DNA of 64,000 nt, taken from NCBI GenBank assembly GCA_018806915.1, contig JAGKQI010000100.1, positions 2,108,001 through 2,172,000 on the forward strand, read 5' to 3'. The first letter of the stretch is position 1. Each line of letters begins with the position of its first letter. The translations under genes and the position numbers were made by a program. The notes beneath the pieces were generated by a model that saw only the letters and a program-made list of their open reading frames with translations, did not search any database and was not told the origin of the DNA. Origin of the DNA: Phytophthora colocasiae (taxonomy: Eukaryota > Oomycota > Peronosporomycetes > Peronosporales > Peronosporaceae). Positions 39,120 to 48,765 of this stretch are shown here, one piece after another.

Positions 39120-39703
39120 CTACGACCAACACTCTACAGCCCAGGCATCACAAGTGGCGTATCTGTCGGAAATGCTCTCGGCACGACCAATCTTCATTAG
39201 GAAAAAGGGGCCGTCGTATACGCCGTTGTAAGCGCGAGTTGGGCCACGTACAAACCGGCAACTTTTTCGCCCTTCTTCGGAAGCTCGTAGAGCCTCCTTC
39301 CACCTTAGGACCTTTGTGGCGTGCGTACGGGCCATTAATGTTCGCAACCCGAGCGAATTCTCCGACAAACCACTTGCTCACAATACGCATGAGAAACTCG
39401 ACCATGCGACTGTCCTTCAGCGCATATTCCAGCCTTAGATAAGTCTTGGCCGGATCGAGTCAAGGCGTTGTTCTCGAGGTAAACCCATTCATGATGGAAA
39501 TGGTTGTTCACCGTGTCCGCGAGTCCGCGAGGTGCAGTAGTGATTTTCTTGCCAAATGCTGACCATGGAATGAACGGAGCTCCTCGAAACCAGTACACGT
39601 GACTGAAGCATTGTTCGAATATCGGTCTTGAGGCAAATCCGACCAATTCCGCGCGTCGTTGCCAAGGTTCCATCTTGTGAAGTGTGCTCGCTAAAGCCGT
39701 CAC
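39120..39703 (-). pseudogene. Unrecognised protein relic with one frameshift
   Basis: The minus-strand frame 39703-39430 (LHKMEPWQRRAELVGFASRP, SHVYWFRGAPFIPWSAFGKK, NNHFHHEWVYLENNAL) and the next frame (LRLEYALKDSRMVEFLMRIV, SKWFVGEFARVANINGPYAR) join near 39430 with a single-base shift, then decay near 39200. The composition is protein-like and the two parts are consistent. Family unknown; possibly a piece of a transposable-element protein. Confidence 0.4.
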
Positions 39704-39822
39704 CCAGGTTCACTTCACCCTACAATTTAACCCAATTGTACTTCAAGAGGTTGTTATACTTGCTGCTGGCATATTGCTGACATATTGGGCTACGGACAAG
39801 TGACCGCGATGATTCTGGGAAT

Positions 39823-40077
39823 ATGTGCTCTCCAGCCAAGAGCTCTGACTTGTACTACCAGCCACTTCAACTGTACGAAGATGCCTGGCTCAATGCAAAG
39901 TATCTTGTGGAAACCTGTTGGGACTCGACTTGGGTCTCCTCTAACAGGCACTTGTTGAACTCATTCTTCAATTGGCTCTACACGACCATGACAGATTCCC
40001 ACCCTTACGTTGCTGGTCCTCAGACGCCCAAGGCCCAATTGGGCAGTGAAGACAATCCCTTCCGAGCATGGCCGTAA
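39823..40077 (+). CDS. Short hypothetical ORF
   Basis: 84 codons with aromatic-rich composition (SSDLYYQPLQLYEDAWLNAK, LLNSFFNWLYTTM). No homologue, signal or splice continuation was recognised. It could be a fragment of the same repetitive unit as the neighbouring relic, or chance. The rest of 39704-40133 shows nothing. Confidence 0.2.
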   Translation: MCSPAKSSDLYYQPLQLYEDAWLNAKYLVETCWDSTWVSSNRHLLNSFFNWLYTTMTDSHPYVAGPQTPKAQLGSEDNPFRAWP

Positions 40078-40133
40078 ACTTGTATTGGCAGTTTTATGGG
40101 GGTATACATTGTAATGTGGCAATGGACACAGCT

Positions 40134-41622
40134 TTAACCAAATTTGGAGACGCCGGCGTTGGTCGACACGCGACGACGCACATGTAGCGAGTGATACATG
40201 AACGAGTCCACGAAGCCTGCAATCTAAAGGGTAATAATGGTGTTAGGAGTGCAGTTTTGAAGATCTCAAAGCTGCAGGTGGTTGAACGCACCGAGATAAC
40301 TCCACCGACAATGGCGCAGATCTTGGTGAGGAAGTGCGTGAAAGGCATGCGGTCGTTCTCCACCTTCACCATGAACGGGGACAGGTCGAACACGAAGAAA
40401 GTTCCTAGAGTACAAACAGCAAAACCAAACAGTTTTAGACTCATTGGCTTTCTGAGCGTGAGGATACGTGAGCAGAAGATTTACCAGGAAGAGACGTCAT
40501 CTGCCCACGCGGGTTCAAGTAGTTGCCCTGTTGGGTAACGGAGAACTGCCACAATAAAAAAAAAGTTAAGTATCAACCATTCGCGGCAGTACAGAGGGGA
40601 ACAGGCAAACCTGGTACGAGTGGATCGCGTTCTCATCAATGTCGCTGTAGATCGTAGGCACAATCTTGATGTAGTACTGGAACACTCCACCAGCTGTGCC
40701 AGATTAATACACAGACCACATGGTTAGTCACAAGTGCTTCAACTTCATCTTGAGGTTGCCACTCACATTGCACTGCGCTCTTTGAAACACCATCAAGAGG
40801 TCCAACAGCGCCTGGCATCGGCTCTCCAAAGGACAAACTGTGGATCACGTGGCTCGAGTTGTACGAGTGCTCTTGACCAGGTCGGAACTGGTGCACCAGT
40901 CGTCCTTGGCGATGGAACGTACGTCCAAGAGCAACATGAAAGTTGCCAGCCACTCGGTTCACAAACATTTTGCCTGTGAATCGACAACCTTCTCCGTCCT
41001 GCGCGAGTCTCTCCGCCTCCATGATCTCCCGCAGACATTGATCCTTCTGCTCTGCCTCTTCAAGGGACAGGTCACTGTGAATAAAAGCTTCCTTCACCTC
41101 TTCACACGTGTTGCAGCATTCTTTGCCCGCCGGGTGCTTAGCTTCATAGCAACTTCCGCAGTATCCGGCAGGCATGTCCGTCTTCGCCAGCTCCTCTGAA
41201 GAGGGACTTCCAATAGCATTTCCATTCGCATCCAGTCGTGTCTTGACCACTGTCTGGTGCATATTAACCTGCAGTTCTCCAGCCACGTCCATAGCGTTGA
41301 TATGGGCGTCTCGGCAGTTGACGGCCAGGAAACTCACGTCCAAGTTCACCTGCAGCTTTTCACCCAATGACGAGTCCACCACCATATGTTCGTGCGTATT
41401 AATGCTCCAATAGGCGCTTAATTCCGACAGGAACAGGATGGCCATGACGATCCCAGCGACGATTGAAACTGTGGCTCCGAACTCCGTCTGCACCTTGAAC
41501 TCCCGGTGCATCTTTGGGTAAACGTCCACTTTCTTCAGCGCGCGACGTGCCGTGCGGGTCACAGAGCTCTCGTGCGCGTCATCGCCGTCATCCACGTCGC
41601 TCTTGACGACGCGCTGCCGCAT
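40134..41622 (-). CDS. ERGIC3: ER-Golgi cargo receptor subunit ERV46/ERGIC3, 5 exons
   Basis: COPII/COPI-cycling membrane protein of the early secretory pathway, partner of ERV41. Exons: 41622-40767, 40693-40611, 40545-40485, 40404-40292 and 40223-40134 (400 aa). All introns (73, 65, 80, 68 nt) are GT-AG and phase-consistent. N-terminal ERGIC domain: LKKVDVYPKMHREFKVQTEF, then TM1 (TVSIVAGIVMAILFLSELSA). The lumenal part carries the Cys-rich CGSCYEAKHPAGKECCNTC segment typical of ERV46. The C-terminal half is VFQYYIKIVPTIYSD, FSVTQQGNYL, FVFDLSPFMVKVENDR, FTHFLTKICAIVGGVIS (TM2), FVDSFMYHSL. Family length is about 380-415 aa. The call is secure. Confidence 0.93.
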
Positions 41623-41854
41623 ACTACTAACTCTTTGGTCTACTAATGACTCTTTGCCGCGTGGATATTTTATTGTTGTACCGTTAGGATGTGGTTAACT
41701 ACGATTGGAGCCAGAATGCTTTTTACTGGAGTATGCTGTTTGTTAGGTCGTTTTACTAATGCTGCTACACTGCTAAAGCGTCGACGGAAGAGAGACCTGT
41801 ACGCGACGACGGAAGGGAAGGTTTTCTGCTAATTGACGGTTTATTCTGGCGAAA

Positions 41855-42740
41855 ATGGCGTCGTGTATTGTCCGGAGTGATAACGACGAGGAAGATGACG
41901 CGTGGGCGTTAGAGCTCGAGGAGGAGCTGAACCTCGAAGGTATCTGCTCGTGCGTTGTGGTATATTTTGAAGGCGAAAGCATAACCTGCTGCGTTATGTT
42001 TTAGGCACTCACAGCTTACTCGAGATAGAAGAGAAACCTGCAGCTTCAAGTCTGTGTACAAAGGAGGAAGATGTTCGACCGTCAGTGGCGGCGACTTTGC
42101 CGCAGGAGGTGCTGGCTCTCATCATTAGCTTTGGACAAGTAGGGCGCGTGTGCAAGTCGTGGAGTCTCGCGAGCATTGCGGTCGCCCGCCGTCGCTTTTC
42201 GTCTAAACTCACAGATATCCTGCGTCCTTTGGACCCGAACGCCATTGCTGTGGCTTTGGACGTGGAGGCAGAGCTTTATGCAGCTTATGGACAAAGGTAC
42301 TGTACCACGAAGTTTTGTTTGTGTGTAGCAGAGGTATTCATATTCACGTGTGCTTTCGATTTGTCTATAGCTACTCGCTAACGAAGGCGTACGCGCACAA
42401 GGCGAGGACGCTACTATTTAATTTGAAAGATTCGCGTAATGTGGATCTTCGCAACCGTCTGCTGTCCGGTGAGCTACCGTCGCACAGTCTAGTGCGCATG
42501 AGCGGCCCCGACATGGCCAACCCGCAGCTGGCTCGGCAGCGCAAAGAATGGATCAAGAAACGTACACATGAAGTGATGCGAGACGGTCGAGAGGCGGAAG
42601 GCTTCGAGTCCGACCTGTTCGAGTGCCGAAACTGCGGTAGTTCGCGCACACGCTACCGCCAATGGCGTCGTAAGGCTGTGGTGGATCGCACGCGTATCAT
42701 CGTCATTTGCCTGAGGTGTCCATACCGATGGGAGCTGTAG
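41855..42740 (+). CDS. F-box-like/TFIIS-like protein, 3 exons
   Basis: Exons 41855-41939, 42005-42296 and 42371-42740 (248 aa), introns 65 and 74 nt. An F-box-like stretch (LPQEVLALIISFGQVGRVCK, SWSLASIAVARRRF) leads into the TFIIS central domain (KARTLLFNLKDSRNVDLRNR, LLSGELPSHSLVRMSGPDMA). A C-terminal zinc ribbon C-x2-C..C-x2-C follows (ECRNCGSSRTRY, VICLRCPYRWEL). In TFIIS the ribbon carries an Asp-Glu pair that triggers RNA cleavage by Pol II. Here the hairpin reads RRKAVVDRTR, so that pair is lost. A Pol II-binding factor without cleavage stimulation is my inference. It diverges from ERGIC3, with 232 bp between starts. Confidence 0.8.
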
Positions 42741-42775
42741 AATAGTTCACATGTATCGGAAAAGCCCACATATTA

Positions 42776-43593
42776 GAGGCTTTCAGAAGCCCCGGAAAAT
42801 GCAAAAATCCGTAGTCATTTTTACGTAGCGCAGCCATCTATTTTTAGCACGACCCTTCCGACGTGTTTTTCGATTCCGAAATCCCGTGCCGAGCACCCTT
42901 GCTACGGGGTAACGCTACCGGATTTCAGTGCGGAAGCCGCCGGCCTCGGCTCGGTCGCCATGCCCGTCCTAATGAATGGCCCGGATGGAATGTCTACCCG
43001 GATGAGCGGGTCATGCGGTTATGAGCTGTGTGAGGCTCATGAGAGTACCTTCCTTCGTTATAACGGGATCTTAGATGTTTAGATGCATGACGAGACGCTG
43101 TAAGTCGCTGGTGGTGAAGCGAAACTGGTCCTTGGACTCGGCATCGGACATTGAGAGGATGTCAAGACAGAAATCTGGCACAAGCACGCGGTCTCTATAG
43201 GAGAAGGGAGCTGTAGATGTGAGCTCAAGCAGAATGAGGAGCTCTATTCGTTTTTTTTTTTCTAAACGTTTTTGTTTTTTATCTTCGTCCTGTGCCTGGC
43301 GGCGCGACAGCGACGACACCGCAGGAATGAGACTCCAAGGGTCTCCCATCACAAGGTTCTAAGCGCTGCAGCACGTCTACGAGGCGACCCAGCGTTGCAG
43401 TCTTGTGGATGCGGGCTCGCCATAATTGTGCACAAAACTTTTATAAGTCCGCCTACGTGATTTTGTCACGGGTTTATTTTTCCGGTAAACCTGAAGCGGC
43501 CTTTCGTACCGAAAACCCTTAGTCAAAAAGCGGTATCCTGCCACGTGTTTTTCACTTACGTGATTTTCATTTTCCGGGGCTTCTGAAAGCCTC
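42776..43593. mobile_element. PIF/Harbinger-like deletion derivative with 26-bp TIRs
   Basis: Perfect inverted repeats of 26 bp (GAGGCTTTCAGAAGCCCCGG + AAAATG) at 42776-42801 and 43568-43593, flanked by TATTA on both sides (42771-42775, 43594-43598). The 818-bp interior holds a minus-strand 93-codon ORF (43352-43071) ending DQFRFTTSDLQRLVMHLNI, like the N-terminus of PIF/Harbinger transposases. The DDE domain is absent, so it cannot move on its own. It lies between two host genes in their 3'/5' flanks. Confidence 0.8.
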
Positions 43594-43741
43594 TATTAAG
43601 GTTGGTGCAACAATAGGATTTAAGAGTGATTGGGTTCAATATTAAGTCGATGTAACAGCATTTTCTTTAAATATATCGGATATAAAGGGATATATAAAAA
43701 GAGGGTTTAAGTGAGATTCATAGTATGTCTTTTCGACAACA

Positions 43742-44691
43742 ATGAGCAGCTCTCCACCACCGCAGCACGAGGATGAGGACTACGAGGACTTCTTCAGCAC
43801 AGACCTATTCGTAAACCTAGAGTACGTATGTAGTAGCTGGCTCACCACTTTTTGTTTCCTCCGTCCTAACGCTACCGCTCATACAGCTACGAGTCACAGG
43901 AATTCGACTTTGGTGTCGTCCAGCAGAAGCTCCTGAGCTCCCACGCCGCGTCCACTGACCACGACCTCACGGGTCAAGTAGTGTGGCCAGTTTCCGTCTT
44001 CCTGGCTTGGTACCTCGTGGACCATCGCGACGAAATTGCCGGTAAAACTGTCGTGGAGTTAGGCGCCGGTGCTGGGCTCAGCGGCCTTGTGGCTTCTCAA
44101 TTCGCGTACGTCTTTACTCCTCCTGATGAACCCTTGGCACGTTCATAGTTAACCTGAAGCTGTGTGTCTTGTAGGGCCTACACTGCCTTGACGGACGGCA
44201 ATGACATCGTGTTGGAGCTGCTGGAAGAGAATTCGAAGGTTAATGCGGACCCCAGCAAGGTGCAGGCGCTACCACTGCTGTGGGGAGACCGTAAAAGCGT
44301 CGAGGCCTTCGAACTCTCGTTTCCACGGCCTGTCGACGTCCTCATTGGAGCGGATGTCGTGTGTTGGCCCATTCTCGTCAAGCCCATTCTGCAAACCATC
44401 AAGTACTTGTTGTTACGATCAAAGAACCCGCTGGAGGCCAAATTCTGCTGCGGCTTCGTTTGCCGCGCGCAGTCCACGCAAGATCTGTTCTTCCAAGAAG
44501 CGGTGGCGTTCGGCTTCCGCTTCAAGCGCGTCCCAGGAGACGTCTTCCTTCCTACTCCGCGACCAGCTGAAGTCACTTCGAATCGCGAGTTACAGTTGCT
44601 CGTGTTCACGCTTGACCCGCAGGCGCCCAACTGGAACGAACCTGTGACCTTTGCCGATGCGGAACTGGAAAACTTGCAGACGGCGTGTTAG
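43742..44691 (+). CDS. Family-16 (METTL21/22-like) protein methyltransferase, 3 exons
   Basis: Exons 43742-43821, 43887-44105 and 44175-44691, introns 65 and 69 nt, 271 aa. Family hallmarks: VVWPVSVFLAWYLVD before motif I, TVVELGAGAGLSGLVASQF (SAM-binding motif I), LTDGNDIVLELLEENSKVN (motif post I), LLWGD, and PVDVLIGADVVCWPILVKP (motif II-like). These enzymes methylate lysines or N-terminal groups of proteins such as chaperones and elongation factors. The substrate cannot be told from sequence. Ends 155 bp from the convergent KIX-LRR gene. Confidence 0.85.
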
Positions 44692-44846
44692 AGATCGCAA
44701 ACATTAGATAGACAAAGCGGTTTGTGATAGAGCGTGGTGTATAAATTATGTTGGCGCTCTCTCCTCTGTTAAATAGTGGCAACAGACAGCACAAGATCAC
44801 GTGCCACCTGCGCCCCTGACGTCTACAAACGCTCACATTCACGTCT

Positions 44847-46709
44847 TCAAACTACCTCCTCGTCCGAAATCTGCTCGTCACAGGAGCTCTCATCTTCGCT
44901 GATGGTACCGTCACGAATTCGCTGTTGGCGCTTGGCCTGCCGAACGCGCTCCTGGTACACGGCCGTTGCTATCAGCCTCTTGGCAGAGTTATTGTCCACA
45001 CTATTGTCACTGTACGAAATCTGCGAAAGAACTGGGCAAACCAGCTTACCGACGGTGCGTCCGAGCATTTCCATACTAGTCGCCGTAAGGTAGTTCATCT
45101 CAATCCCCAAAAAGCGCAACTTCTTCAGCTGACCACTCTCCATCGCGTACAAAATATGGTGGAAACTCGAATCCGTGATCGTGTTGCCGCCCAAGCAGAA
45201 CTCAGTGAGGTTGGGCGCGCAACCATCAGCCAGTGCGTGACACAAGCTTCGAGCGCCGTCTTCACCGATAAAGTTACGACGTAGATCCAACCTCGTGAGC
45301 TTCGGACAAACCTGTGAACGCAGCATCTGCGCTACTTTAGTAGCTCCATAGTCCCCAAAGCTGTTTCCAGGAAGACACAACTCCTCGATATTCGGACAGC
45401 ATCCTAACATCAAAGTGTTTAACAGAACGTCGGCTTCTCCATCCGCCTCCTCGTTCGTGAAAAGACACGTGATACTCAAACGCGAAAGCCCCGGGAACGT
45501 GTTCAGACGCATCTGCTCCGCCAGTGACAGCACAATCTGCTCGTGATCGTCGTGGGTGACTACGAAGCGCTGTGGACAGTTCGTAGCTCGCATCGACAGT
45601 TTTCCAAACGTCATTCCAGCAGATAGTGACACGATCTCCAAGTGACGTAAGTGAATGCATTCGCGCAGGATGCACGCGTCCCCGTTGGTGCGCGTAGCTA
45701 GCGCCTTCTGCACGGCATTACAGCTCAACTGCAGCGACGTTACAAACAGTGGTGTCAAGGCACAGGCGATACGGCAGACACCACGGGAGCGCATGATCTG
45801 TACTCCATCCACGTAGCTCCAGATAATTTTGCTAAGTTCATCGTATCCACGGAACAGTAGAACTCCAAGTTCGCTCGGTTTGCGTTTCTCCTCCAGTTCA
45901 GTCTCAGGCTCCTCCTCGGGCATTAAAGCGATACGCATCCGTTTGCGGACGTTCGTATTGTCCACATGACTCTTGCACTCCGTCTCGCCAATGCTGCGCT
46001 TGTAGATCAGATGCGAGATACGAGGCAGCGGACGACCGCTTCCTCCTGTTGTTGCAGCGGAGTCCGTCGAAGGACTGAACACTCGCCCTGCTACCTGTAG
46101 TGTGGCTACTGGATGTACTGCAGGCGATACCGTCGGTGGACAGCGAGGTCGAGCTCCAGCGACTGTCTGTTGCTTCACTGTCGGCGCTTCAGTGACTAGT
46201 GATGTGGATGATGTGGCTCGACGAATCTTCTTATTGACGATACCGGCCGTTAGAGCCTGTACACGTCGTGCTAGACTGTCCATGTTGACGTACTCGAGCA
46301 GCGAGGCAGAGTGGATGAACATGAGCACCTCCAGTTTCCGTGCCAGCACCCACGTCTTGCTTAAATCAGTACCTCCTCCTGCCGTTGCCCCTTGTTGACT
46401 AAGTACAAGCTGCGCATTATGCGCCAATAGCTGTCCAATACGCGTGAGGATCGTGCGGCGGTGCATCGCGTGCTCTTGGCGCTGCCACGTGAGGGGGCGA
46501 GGCAGACTGCGCGCGGCGAAGACGGCGTTGTTGGGGTGGATGTCCTGCGGGGGCAGGAACGAGGACGCGACGTCTGTCATGAGGCTCTGTGGAGGTCTGG
46601 GAAGTGTCTGCTTCTGCCTGGGGCCGCCGAACTGCCTGCGCCGAGTCGGCGGACGTCGCCTTCTTTTTCGAGTTGCGAAGCGAGAGGAGCTGTCGATTCT
46701 TTTGGACAA
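44847..46709 (-). CDS. KIX domain plus leucine-rich-repeat protein
   Basis: 620 aa, single exon. A basic N-terminus (KRRRRPPTRRR, possible nuclear signal) is followed by a KIX-like three-helix domain (about 75-155: MHRRTILTRIGQLLAHNAQL, LARKLEVLMFIHSASLLEYV, NMDSLARRVQAL). KIX modules bind transactivation peptides. After a Ser/Pro linker, an F-box-like or helical stretch leads to LRRs of the ribonuclease-inhibitor type (about 430-580): LEELCLPGNSFGDYGATKVA-like units, LTRLDLRRNFIGEDGARSL, LTEFCLGGNTITDSS. The tail is acidic (SEDESSCDEQISDEE). A nuclear adaptor role is inferred. A later Met (MTDVASSF, residue 44) could also be the start. Confidence 0.78.
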   Translation of the reverse strand: MSKRIDSSSRFATRKRRRRPPTRRRQFGGPRQKQTLPRPPQSLMTDVASSFLPPQDIHPNNAVFAARSLPRPLTWQRQEHAMHRRTILTRIGQLLAHNAQLVLSQQGATAGGGTDLSKTWVLARKLEVLMFIHSASLLEYVNMDSLARRVQALTAGIVNKKIRRATSSTSLVTEAPTVKQQTVAGARPRCPPTVSPAVHPVATLQVAGRVFSPSTDSAATTGGSGRPLPRISHLIYKRSIGETECKSHVDNTNVRKRMRIALMPEEEPETELEEKRKPSELGVLLFRGYDELSKIIWSYVDGVQIMRSRGVCRIACALTPLFVTSLQLSCNAVQKALATRTNGDACILRECIHLRHLEIVSLSAGMTFGKLSMRATNCPQRFVVTHDDHEQIVLSLAEQMRLNTFPGLSRLSITCLFTNEEADGEADVLLNTLMLGCCPNIEELCLPGNSFGDYGATKVAQMLRSQVCPKLTRLDLRRNFIGEDGARSLCHALADGCAPNLTEFCLGGNTITDSSFHHILYAMESGQLKKLRFLGIEMNYLTATSMEMLGRTVGKLVCPVLSQISYSDNSVDNNSAKRLIATAVYQERVRQAKRQQRIRDGTISEDESSCDEQISDEEVV

Positions 46710-47500
46710 TGTATAAATTTATAACTTTAGATACAATATATAATAGTTTGACATTAACCCCTTTGATAATTACTGTGGAATATAATATTTTAATAAATGT
46801 AATTTGTGACTTTGGGTGTATAACAAGATATAGCACTGTAAGCAGACGCGTCACTTTGGCGCAAGAGATACGCGCCACCAGCTGTTTAAAGTACCGGTTT
46901 CCTCCGGTCTTGCCGGTAGCACTGCGCTGAACGCCATGCGCTATGTCCGCCGGGTAGGACTGCCGTACGAAAGCGGCATCCATGCTGCAGCGACCGTAGA
47001 CTACAGCGATTGCCCTGCAGCATAAATCAAAGCGAGCACTGCCATTGCAGAACCAAGTTCTATCGCCGTTTCTACCTCCGCATGCGGACCTTACTGACGC
47101 TGTAGACTGCCGCAGCTGGCCCGAGCAACGAATGGATCGAAATGGAATTGATACTTGAACACACTGGTGTGCGTGTCTTGCCTTCTTCACCATGAGGGGA
47201 AATGGCTCACAACGGACTTCTTGAAAAAAAGATCGCGCCGAAAGAATTGTTCAACGCGCTAAGGCTTGCACATCTGTAACAGCCACCACTTCGGCACTTC
47301 TACGACCAGGAGGAGCTGCCAAACGTCAACGTGCGCACCAAAAGGAGGCAAGACAAGTACGTGGCTGCTCTGGTCTTACCATTTGCGTCTCTTCAAGCTT
47401 TCTCACTTTTGATTAACCAATCAGCGCATCGCACCCGAAAACTTTATCAGTAAAGTTTCAGCGTACACGAAGAAGAAGACATCCACATTGCTACACCGGA
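46710..47500. other. Intergenic region between KIX-LRR and lipase genes
   Basis: Divergent genes share this 791-bp spacer, so it should hold both promoters. A minus-strand ORF continuing to 47193 looks like read-through of another frame. No RNA gene or repeat noticed. Confidence 0.4.
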
Positions 47501-48550
47501 ATGCTCCTACCTCGCTCGAGTCTTTTGCAGCGGCTCCTGCGAGTATTGCTACTGCTGCAATCACTGACCTTAGCTGCAGCTTCCTCTGTGTGGCAACACT
47601 CCTTCCCGTTCGATCAGGTACCACGTACCGGTTACAAACAACCTCCTGTATCAACTTCGACGCCAATTCCCACACCTGTTCCAACGCCCGTCGCCTCCAA
47701 ATACAACGAGACCACAGCACTGTACTTGGCACACGTGACGTCGGTCTCCTACTGCCAAGAGCAGCACATTGCAAACTGGAGCTGTCAGCCATGCACACTC
47801 GTTCCGCGGCTGGAAGGTGTCGTAGTGGTGGAGGACACCAAGGATAATTTCCAGGGACTTGTGGGTTATTCCCCGCTCTACGACGCGCTGATTGTCGCCT
47901 TCCGAGGTAGTATGGACGTCACCAATTGGCTGGACAACCTCACCTTCTTAAAAAGACGCGCCTACAAGGAGTTCCCGGGCGTGTTGGTACACCAAGGGTT
48001 CTACTGGGCCTATCGGTCTGTGGCCCTGCAAGTTGTGGACACATTGCAAAAGCTGCGGAAGGAGCATCCACAGGCATCGCTGATGGTAGCGGGTCACTCA
48101 CTGGGGGGAGCCGTTGCAGCAATCTGTGCGTTCGAGCTCGAATACGTCGAAAAGATGCCGGTGGGAGCGTTGTACACATTCGGACAACCCCGTGTCGGTA
48201 ACACCAACTTCAGTGGGAGACTGCGCAACGCCAGTATGGAAGTCTATCGGTTAACACACTTCCAAGACACAGTTCCACACCTCCCGCCAACGTGGACGGG
48301 GTTCGAGCACACGTCGGAAGAGGTAAAGTGCTTCTGACAATTTGGTAAGAATCGGCATTTCGATTGACCTTTGATCTCTTCTTGTTGTTTGTAGATTTTC
48401 TACGACGAATTCTCGGCGAGTTACCGCAACTGCAGCCAGTCCGATGGGGAAGACCCGACTTGCTCCAATACGTGCTCGCCCTTCAGATGTACCAGTATCG
48501 TCGACCACCTCACCTACTTGAACATTACGATGAGCCACCTTATCTGCTAG
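47501..48550 (+). CDS. Secreted class-3 lipase, 2 exons
   Basis: Exons 47501-48322 and 48395-48550 (325 aa; intron 72 nt). A signal peptide of about 27 residues (hydrophobic LLRVLLLLQSLTLAAASS) predicts secretion. Lipase-3 fold: FQGLVGYSPLYDALIVAFRG, HQGFYWAYRSV, nucleophile elbow VAGHSLGGAVA (GHSLG Ser), Asp in THFQDTVPHLP, and His in GFEHTSEEVFYD just across the splice junction. The C-terminal Cys-rich part is CSQSDGEDPTCSNTC, and SIVDHLTYLNITM ends the family profile. The triad is complete, so it should be active on acylglycerols or related esters. Oomycetes secrete such enzymes during growth on plant tissue; a role in infection is not shown here. Confidence 0.9.
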
Positions 48551-48765
48551 AAATTAATGTCGTCTACTACGTAATTGCCCGCTTTCAATAGCCAATTCGT
48601 CGTGGATTTCAACCGCAGGCTCCTGAGGAACAGCATCTGATCAACCGCATGCCATTCCTGGAAGGTAGCCAGATTGGGCTATTTTCATCGAGGAAAGTGC
48701 TGGCTTGTCCTTCCTCTAGAGCTCATGGATTACAACAACACTTGCTGAGGACGTCGCACGCTACA

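Noticed and set aside
46417..47193. 258-codon minus-strand ORF upstream of the KIX-LRR gene
   Set aside because: Its downstream part is the KIX-LRR sequence out of frame; the upstream part is low complexity.
47501..48550. RxLR or CRN effector motif in secreted proteins
   Set aside because: The lipase has a signal peptide but no RxLR/EER or LxLFLAK motif; no other secreted ORF in the window carries one.
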